Source: an uncultured Bacteroidota bacterium
GTDB taxonomy: Bacteria; Bacteroidota; Bacteroidia; NS11-12g; UBA9320
DNA: 64,000 nucleotides
Assembly: GCA_937124965.1 (NCBI GenBank)
Contig: CAKZLB010000016.1
Location: 150,712-214,711, forward strand
Direction: 5' to 3'
Shown here: piece after piece, positions 1 to 9,500 of the stretch
Layout of the letters: the number at the start of each line of letters is the position of its first letter
How positions within the stretch are numbered: position 1 is the stretch's first letter
Notes under the pieces: generated by a model
The model's input: only the letters and a program-made list of their open reading frames with translations
Told to the model about the DNA's origin: nothing
The model's database searches: none
Made by a program: the position numbers and the translations under genes

Positions 1-3000
1 CGCAGAAAGGGCCTGCAGGAGTAATTTTAGAATTTGGTATTGAATCCACAACAATAATCGATGAATCCATATTTGAACACCCATTGCCATCCGTTATCGA
101 ATAGAATATTTTGTGACTACCAGTTTTTGCAACACTTGGGTCAAAATTACCAGTTGTGTCAAGGTAAGCTGTTGGTGAGAACCTTCCTCCTGAATTTACC
201 GTTGTAACGGTAATAATTGATGCGTTCTCGCATTGCGGCATAGTCGCATTAATTCCCGCATCCGGAATTGAGTCAATAGTTATTGATGTAGAATCAATAT
301 TCTTGCAACCATTACCGTCAACAAATTGATAGTAGACCTTATTCGTTCCTACATTGGCATTGGCAGGAGTGAATACTCCATTTGTATCAATATAGCTGGA
401 AGCATTAAAAACTCCGCCAACATTTAAACGTGGCATTATTTGAACTGAAGTATCATTCATACAGAATGGTCCGTATGTTTGAAGTGATGCGTCAGGAATG
501 GTATCAACTAAAATAGTAACAGAGTCTTTGTTTGAACAACCTGCTCCGTCAACAAGGGAGTAGTATATTGTATGACTTCCAGCGCCCGAAATCATTGGGT
601 CAAAGTTTCCTGATGTATCCATGAACGAAGTCAAAATAAACTTTCCATATGTGTTTGTTACCGGATTGATCTTTTGTATGCCTCCATTTTGACAAAACGG
701 ACCTGCTGGACTAATTTGTGCATCTGGTATGGAGTCTACTCGAACAGTGAAAGAGTCAGTATTTGAACATTGGTTGCCGTCTATAACGGAATAGAATACG
801 TTGTGTAAACCTACGTCAGCAATCCAAGGGTCAAACATTCCAACAGTGTCAAGATATGTGGTAGCTGAGAATCGACCAGAGGCGGAAGTATTTATACTTT
901 GTAATAGTTGAGTCGTGTCATTTTTACAAAATGGGCCACTTGGAAGTATGCTAGCATTTGGAATTGTGTCGATGCTAATAACTGTTGAATCGGTGTTTTG
1001 ACAACCATTTCCATCAACAAACGTGTAGAATATCGTAGCGCTGTCGCTTGCAACAAAGCTTGGAGAAAAGTTACCTGTAGAGTCGATAAATATATCTTTT
1101 TGAAATAACCCAGCCGAATTGACTGCTGCAGCTAACTGCTGGTCTTCCGCATTTCTACAAAAAGGTCCTGCAGAAATAATTGAGGCGTCAGGTATTGAAT
1201 CTACTGTAACTGCGGTAGAATCTACATTTGAACAACCTTTCCCATCGACAAATTTATAATAAACGGTGTGTTGACCTGATAACGCTAATGCCGGATTGAA
1301 GACTCCTAAAGTGTCAAGATATGATGTTTTGTAGAAAACGCCACCATCATTAACTTTAGGTTTTAACGTATCGATTCCATTGTTTTCGCAAATTCGTAAT
1401 GTATTGATGCTCGCATCTGGAATACTGTCGATAGCAATCAAAATGGAATCGGAGGACGAGCACCCTTTTCCATCGGTAATGTTGTAATACAGTTTAACCG
1501 AATCAAGCGTAGTTGCAGAAGGATCAAATTTTCCGGTACTATCAATAAAGCTTCCACCTGAAAAATGACCACCAGAAACAAACGAGCTTAGTTGGATAAT
1601 TGAATCATTTTTACAAATAATTCCTGGATTTTGAATACCAGCATTTGGGAGTGAATCAACCACTATTTCAATTGAATCCGTATTTGAACAGGAGTTGTTA
1701 TCTGTATATGAATAGTATACTGGATGAGTCCCTTGTGTAGCAGTAAGCGGGTTAAATACACCGTTTGAGTCTACATAAATTCCACCATGGAATCGTCCTC
1801 CAATGTTTGTTAATGGTGTTAGTTGAACTGAATCAACACTTTGACAGAATGGGCCACTTTTGGTGATTCGCGCATCAGGTATAGTATCAAATTGAATCGT
1901 AATAGAGTCGGTGTTTTTGCAACCGTTGTTATCAGTAACAAAGTAGAATACTACGTGACTGCCTGGTGTAGCAAGTCCTGGATCTACGTTTCCTGAAGTG
2001 TCTAAGAATGCTGTACTTGTAAACCTACCATTACCAGATACGGAAGGAGATAGCGTGTAAGGAGCAGCATTTAAACAAAATGGACCAGCGCTGTCAATCG
2101 AAGCATTTGGAATGCTATCTACTAAGATTATTGTGGAATCAATAGTCGAACAACCGTTACTATCTGTTAGTTGATAGAAGATTTTATGTGAACCAGCTTT
2201 AGCGATTGCAGGGTCAAAGTTTCCAATAGAATCTATGTAGCTAGTTTGTAAAAATGAGCCATACGTATTTGAAGATGGTGTAATTTTGGAAATCGAGTCA
2301 TTCTCACAAAACGGACTTGTATTCGTAATTGAAGCATCTGGAATTGAATCCACAACAATAATTGATGAATCAGTATTTGAACACCCATTGCCATCAGTAA
2401 TAGTATAGAATATTTTGTGACTTCCAGATTTTGCGATACTTGGGTCAAATTTTCCAGCGGTATCGAGGTATGTGGTAGGAGAGAATCTTCCACCCGAATT
2501 GACCGCTGTAAGTGTAACAATCGACGCATTTTCACATTGACGCATTACCGCATTAATCGCCGCATCTGGAATAGAATCAACCACAACAATAGTTGAATCC
2601 GTTGACGAACAGTTGTTGCCATCGGTAAACGTATAGTATACCTGATGACTGCCCGCTTGAGCCACAGCCGGATTGAAGTTACCCACTGTATCTAAGTACG
2701 ATGTTGAGCTAAACACACCTCGGGTGTTCACCGCTGCCGTTAATTGCTGCACACCCGCATTTTCACAGAACGGCCCTGCAGACGTAATCGCCGCGTTAGG
2801 CAAGCTGTCTACGCGAATTATAGATGAGTCGGTTGCACTACAACCATTCCCGTCGGTAAAGCTGTAGAATATCGTGTGCTGACCTACACTCGCAGTATTC
2901 GGGTTGAAATTACCTGCTGAGTCAATATAGGCCGTTGTTGTAAAGCGTCCTCCAGAGTTCACCGCAGCTTGTACTACTTGAACTCCTGCATCCAAGCAGA

Positions 3001-3510
3001 ATGGACCGGCTTGAGTAATTGAAGCATCCGGTATCGTATCGACATATATCGTAACCGAGTCCATACCAATACAGTAATTACCCGCAGTTCGATAATAAAC
3101 CTTTGCAGAGCCTCCAATTACGCTATCCGGATAGAACAACCCGGTTGAGTCAACATAGTTTCCTCCATAGAAGAAACCGTCATTGTTGTTCACGGTGAGT
3201 TGAGTCACCGTGTCGTTTTTACACACGGCCGCGATCGAATCAATTTGGATTTGTGGCACCGAATCGAGGATGAACAAACCAGTATCCAGTGTAAGACAGC
3301 CAAACGTATCCACCACGCCGTAATAAATCACATTGTTTCCAAAACTTGCCGATTCGGTTGTAACCAAGCCACTGCTATCCACAGCATTATGACCGTAGTA
3401 CCAACCGTTATTCGCAAGCGTTGACAAGCGGAACGTATCTAGCTCCGAGCAAACATTTTCATCCTGGGTGAAAAGGCTGTCGTATTGTTTTGTCTCGGTG
3501 ACTGTAATCG
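1..3510 (-). repeat. Tandem 231-bp coding repeats (about 16 copies of a 77-residue Ig-like unit)
   Basis: Within the giant minus-strand gene, a unit of about 231 bp recurs at regular spacing. The codons for the conserved P-F-C motif fall near 2, 235, 461, 694, 928, 1156, 1387, 1611, 1844, 2076, 2306, 2534, 2765 and 2996, with two more divergent copies near 3225 and 3450. Each unit reads roughly D-S-I-P-D-A-S-I, G-P-F-C, a GG-x-F turn, Y-x-D-S-x-G-x-F-x-P, then Y-x-x-x-D-x-N-G-C-S. The two cysteines are about 54 residues apart. This fits a tandem array of Ig-like folds, each possibly closed by a disulfide. DNA identity between units is moderate, except for one pair about 2.3 kb apart. Confidence 0.9.
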
Positions 3511-6500
3511 TATCGTAGTTGCTCACACAACCAAACTTGTCGGTTACCCGAACGTGGTGTGTGCCGCTTTGATTAAACCATTGAGCTGAATCCGTCACCA
3601 CATTACTCCAAGCGTAGTTATACGTCCGTTCAGATTCTGGTGTGATGACCAAGTACTGCGGATTGTTTTTCGAAATGTGGAAATTTCGTACGCGGTATTC
3701 GTTGTAGTAATACGAGTGAGCCCCAAGACCGAACTTAAAACCACCTTGCGTGCGCGATGTTGGATCGGTATACGTAGTAACCAATACATCGTCTATGTAG
3801 ATTTCAAAGTATCCTGCTTTGTAAACGATGCGGACATTGTGCCATTGTCCGTTATCGAGCACCAGACCAACATTGTTGGTGCTTAATCGACTATTATCCC
3901 ACTCAATGTGAGTACGGTTGTAATAAGAACTCAATGCGACGATGTAACCACCGGAGGCATAGTCGATATTCGTTGGTGTACCAGTCGCAAATAAGTAGAA
4001 ATACAACCCATAATACCGCGCTCCGCTTGAATAGTAGTCAAAGCTAATCTCGAAGCTGTCGGACAGAGACATGGTAGAATCTTCATATTCTATCTGGCCG
4101 TTGGTCGCATTAATGGTTTTAGGCGTTAATGTGACATAGCCATTAAACGCTGAATGACTTGCAGACCCCTTCGTAGTTCCGGTGGTTGTAGCGTTCATCG
4201 AATCCTTAACCAAGTATGGATCGTGGTAACTGATAACCGGCCCTATGTGAACTGAATCACCCACACAGAAAGATGTGTCGCTTGGCAGCGTTAATTCGGG
4301 CAATGGGTTGATTTGAATGTAAACACTATCCTTATACACACAGGCACTTCGCATCTTGAGCGTAAGGTTGTCAAAAAACACGTAACAGTTTGATGTCGCG
4401 GTATTCGTTTTATTGGTTTGAATGATTACCCTAAGCTTTCGTGTTTTTTTAGGCGTGGTTCTGGAGTGTTCAAAGTACTCCCAGTTGTCTGAGTAGTTTT
4501 TCAATCCAGATTGGAAAATACCCAATAACGTTCCACCCGAATCTAGGTATTGTAGGATTACTTGACCTTCATCTTCGTAAGAACTATATCCTCTTATGTA
4601 ACCAGATATAGATGATTTGGCAATACCCGAATCTATATCAACTGAATCAAATGAAACATCTACCTCTTGATACATTTCCAGAATTCCCGTTGATGTATTA
4701 GAGCTATGTCTTGATTCAGCTGAATAGCTACCATCACGTGAACCATAACCAGATGCCCTAGACCAACTTCCGCTTGTTATTGTCCATGAACCTGAACCTG
4801 GGTTACTCTCAAAACTATTATTAGTGAGCAGTTCCGGCTTATCCTGCATACTGTAGATATACATACCGGTTTGATTTACCGTTAAGCTATCGGTTGAGTC
4901 ACCGGTATTCCAAAATCCTTCTCCATGTGACAATGAACCAACAAGCGTGATGCTGTCTCCCAAGCACAGGTTGGTATCGTTGTTTAGTACGTCTATCGAA
5001 GGAGCAAACGGAACATCAATTACAATCTCGATTGAATCCTTACTTCCATAGTTGATATTTTCTACTAGGAGTTTTACCGTGTAATTCTGTTCTATACTTG
5101 ATGGCGGATAAACAATCGTTGGGTTTAAAACTGTGTCTGTAAGGCCATTATATCCAAAATTCCAGAAATATCTGATGCTGTCTCCTCTGGATGAGGTGTT
5201 CACAAACTCGATAACATTCTCTGGGCACGAGGTGTTGTAATAGAAGGCCGCGTTCGGTTGGAATATGTCTACCGGATTACAGGTTGTGTCCGTATTTTCT
5301 TTCGCCTCAACCGACATTTCAAGTTCGCCGGTGGCATTTTCCGGTGTTACAATTTGGACGTAGTACGTTCCTTTGCGGATACAATCCAACACAAATGACG
5401 TGAGGGCATTGTTATTACACGGTGCCGAGGTTAAACTTTTGCAATTACCATAGTACGTTCTGTATCGTATTTCATCAGCTTTTGCGCTGGTATATTCTGC
5501 GAGTTTAAACTCAAGATCAACTTTGGTGGTATCCGTGTAATTAACCACAAACCAGCTCGATTTGTATCCCTTGGGACCATACAAACATCCCATGTCGCTG
5601 CCGTCTTCTCCAAAGTCGGTTCCTATGGTGTGGCAATTCACAATCAACCTGTCAGCTACCTTCTCTAAGGTATCAATTTGTAATGGCACAGCCGCTTCAC
5701 AGAAATCCCCAGTGTGGAAATTGAAGACGAATCTAGGCGTAACATAGTCTACACATTCATGATCATCGCAACTGTTTATTTGAACATAGTACGTTCCCGG
5801 ATTCACACATATGTATCGCGCATACCCCATCTCAGTACTATATCTTGTATAGCTTATTGGCGCCACATAACTCAAGCCGTTAAGAGAGTCTCCATCAACT
5901 ACAGATTTATAAACGCGAATTCTATTAGGATCATAAATGATGGTACTAGAATTACTTGTTGACCTGTAATTGTAGTACATGTAACCGGTTGAATCTATCT
6001 TCAACTTGTACCACAATGTTTTACCGACTGCTGGATCGTTACAGCCATAACGATAGTATGTTCGTCCGTAATCGGTAGTATCTAAGCTACCCCCAATAAA
6101 GTAGCTGGAGTCACCTTCATATATGGTACCTGAACTAAATACACTTGCTCCACCCGCAGCATTGTTTACCTCGTTTGCAGTTGAGTAATAATCAAACTTG
6201 GTTGCCTGCGCCGGATAAAAATCAAAAGCTATTTGAGGCTCCGTATAGCTTCCGCATTGAATACCTCCGCAATGATTTATACTCATGTAATAGGTACCTG
6301 GACGAATACAAGCCATTAAATGCCCATCTGAGAGAAGATTATTGAACGTAGCGTCGGAATTATAACTCGCCGACACATATTCCAATCCATTAATTGAGTC
6401 ACCAATTACCGTTGTGCGATAAAGCCTTATGTAATGTGTATTGTATGAGTAGGTGGTGAGAGTGCTAGACCCCGATAAGTAACTATATAGGAAATTGTAG

Positions 6501-9500
6501 TGGATGTAACCCGATGAGTCGCATTCAAACTTGTACCATACGGTTCCTGCGTTTGCGGTATCGTTGCACCCATAGCTCGAAGAAGTTCGTCCAACATCCG
6601 TGGAATCTAACGTTGAACCTGCAAAATAGGTGCGTTCACCTTTATACAATATTTTGGACGCCAGTTTGGTGTCTACACTTGAATCCGGAATAGTAATTCG
6701 CAAATCGAAACCATCAAAATAAACATTGTGATTGTAGCCCCCAGAATTCTGTTGCGACCTCAGCCTAACTCGAATCTTTTTTGTTCCAGTAGGTAGTGTT
6801 TCACTTCTTGCAACTTGTTGCCAGCTTCCTATGGAAGCAATCCAATTACTTTTATAGGTACTTAAAATTCCACCGGAACTATTCAAATACTCAAGTACAA
6901 TTTGTCCCTTATCCGGATTGGTTTCATTTGCCGATTGGACGTAGCCTGAGAAATTAAGCACCGCTACACCCGCTTGAATTAACGAATCGTATGCGTTTAA
7001 CGATACTGTTTGTGTGAGATCTACCGTATCATTTCGATAGTACCAATAGGACTGGCACCACAAGTGACGCACTCCTTCAATTGGTGTTACGTCCTGTCTA
7101 GCAAAGTTCCACACACCGGATTCTTGAGTCCAGCCATTGTAGCCTTCCATACTCCCATTAACCAATAAGTTAGCATCATTAATCCCGTTGATTAGACCGG
7201 CAGTCGAATAGTAATCAAATTTGGTGTCCGGTATCGTGGCACTGTCATAAGTAACATCCAACCATATATTACGATTAACATTTGGTACTGTTCCTTGGGT
7301 AGGGGAATTGTTCAATTCCACAAGAACATAGTAGCGTATCGGTTTAATCTTGTCACATGCAGGTAATTGGAAACTTACAGTATGATTTGACGACCTGTAA
7401 TGGCAATATGTAAAATCTCGCGATATGTACGTAAGCCCGTCTGATAGTGTTGAATCAATTTTACCAGCTGACTTGAGCGCTGCTATACTCAGGCTTCCAT
7501 CTTCATCCGATTGATATACCGAAAAGTGTATTCCACGAAGCCGATCACCCAAATATGATGAACTGTGCGAATTAAGTTTTACCGTAACATTACCTCTTCC
7601 CTCAACCGTGAAGCTGTACCAAATATTACGTTTTGTGTTATACCGCCATGGATAATATTGTGTCCCGTCTGGATAAGAATAATAACTCGAGTCGTACGGG
7701 TACATCACAACATTCGTATCCCCTGAATAAATCAGCGGTTGCACATAACTGTAACAGCTAGAATATGTCGGATCAGATAGTTCCGCTCCCGTAAAGCACG
7801 TTATCATATCGTGGCTTGCTGGCAAGCTTGTATCGCTAGGGTGAACCTCACCTACTTTACCGTCGTGAGGCACACCATCACCCGGTATTCTTCCAAAGTC
7901 ATAAGCGTTAGCTGCGTGGTCAAATCTTGAGTGGGCCACGCTATCCACATAAACTACAGGCTGAATAGTATGGCGTTGTCCCGATGCTCTTTTTACAAAG
8001 TAAACTAACGAATAGACACCTGCTTGTAAATTGCAAAATTCAACGTAGTTTGCATCGAAGTTACAATCCTGTACTGGACTGGCCGTTGCGAGCTTGGCCG
8101 AATCCTTACGCACATCGAAATTGAAAACCTTTACATCCACACCACTACTCACATTACCATAGATCTTCACGAAAGCATCATTGGCCAAATTGAATGTATA
8201 ATAGACAATATCCGTAGTCGCAGTATCGCAGAGTTGCCCTTTTGGAAAGTGGTTCAACGGTGTATCTAAGTCACACTCTAAAATTTCGATCGGGAACGTA
8301 TACTTCTTCAAATTCAAGTGCATTCCAGCAACCGTACTGTAATTGGTATCGTAGTTAATTGGTTGATTGTTGTTAATCAAACTATCTACATACGCTGCTT
8401 TTGAAGGGCGATAATACTTAGGAGGTGTAACGTTTGATGCTCTGGTTGACATTGCAATCCGATATGGATACTGATACATGTTACGGTAATCGGAAGTACT
8501 CTGAATATCACTGGAATCAAAACCTATTGCAGCATCATTAGAAACCACTATGGTGTACCAACCAGGTGGTAATGGTCGGCAATCTGATGTTGTTCTGGAA
8601 TAACCGGTGCACGACCAATCTGAACCATCTTCATAAAGCTTCAACCCAGACTTGCCATAGCGTATATCACCGGTAAATAACGAGAACCGCCAACCTGCTC
8701 GAACATAGGGGCTGTAGCCTATGTTTATATTGGTTACCATGGTGGAATCCAAATAAAATACATGATACCTATTTTTTCTTCCACAGTATACTCCGTCGAT
8801 TGTATCCGGATTGGAAGCACAGGTGAATGAATCTAAAGCACCTGAGTAGTTGCCATAAGCGTCAATACTGTCAATAAATTCGGCCTTGGCATAGGTGTTA
8901 AACTTAGTTGAGGCTGTATAAAAGTTATAAGAAGGCCTTTCTGTATAGCCAATTACATCATCATCAAACATAGAAACCAACGTGTATTCGCCGGGTTCTA
9001 AACAGTAGGACTGTCTGGTGACGTTGAAGCCCAAGCAATTTCCTACTTTGTTCAAACCTGTAAGTGTATCCGGATACGCAGAAACCGATTGCGCAGCACG
9101 TAAATCAATTGCGTTCCCTTTGTATAGGGCATGCAGTGAGTTGTAGTCGTAATACGGCCTTCCACGATACGCACTGGATAGTCCATTGATATGAACCATA
9201 CCGCTATCAGCATCCCCATCATTGTCCCAATCCCCTACTTTGAACGTCCGGTACATCACCTTTCTGTAATCTCGGCCCGTATCGCAAACATTCTCTGGCA
9301 AAATTCCATCAAAACACGCAACGGTATCGTAGCCGCCATAATAGGTTGTGTAATTATATAAAGGGTTAAGGCTATTGATGGTATCGCCATCTCCTACATT
9401 TCTCAATGCAAATCGGTTTTGATCCGGAAGAGGGAACTGATCTAATTCAAACCTGTAATCTCCACCCAGTTGCATACTTCCGTTACAGTTATTCGAACTA

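Noticed and set aside
2233-2535. A 100-residue minus-strand frame rich in hydrophobic residues
   Set aside because: It is an off-frame reading of the giant repeat gene; the true frame gives the repeat pattern continuously.
1-3290. Regular 231-bp repeats looked at first like a CRISPR array or satellite
   Set aside because: The units are fully coding in one minus-strand frame, are longer than CRISPR repeats, have no unique spacers, and show protein-level conservation.
3200-3424. A plus-strand frame of 74 residues inside the giant gene
   Set aside because: It lies antisense to a well-supported repeat segment and shows no known motif or signal.
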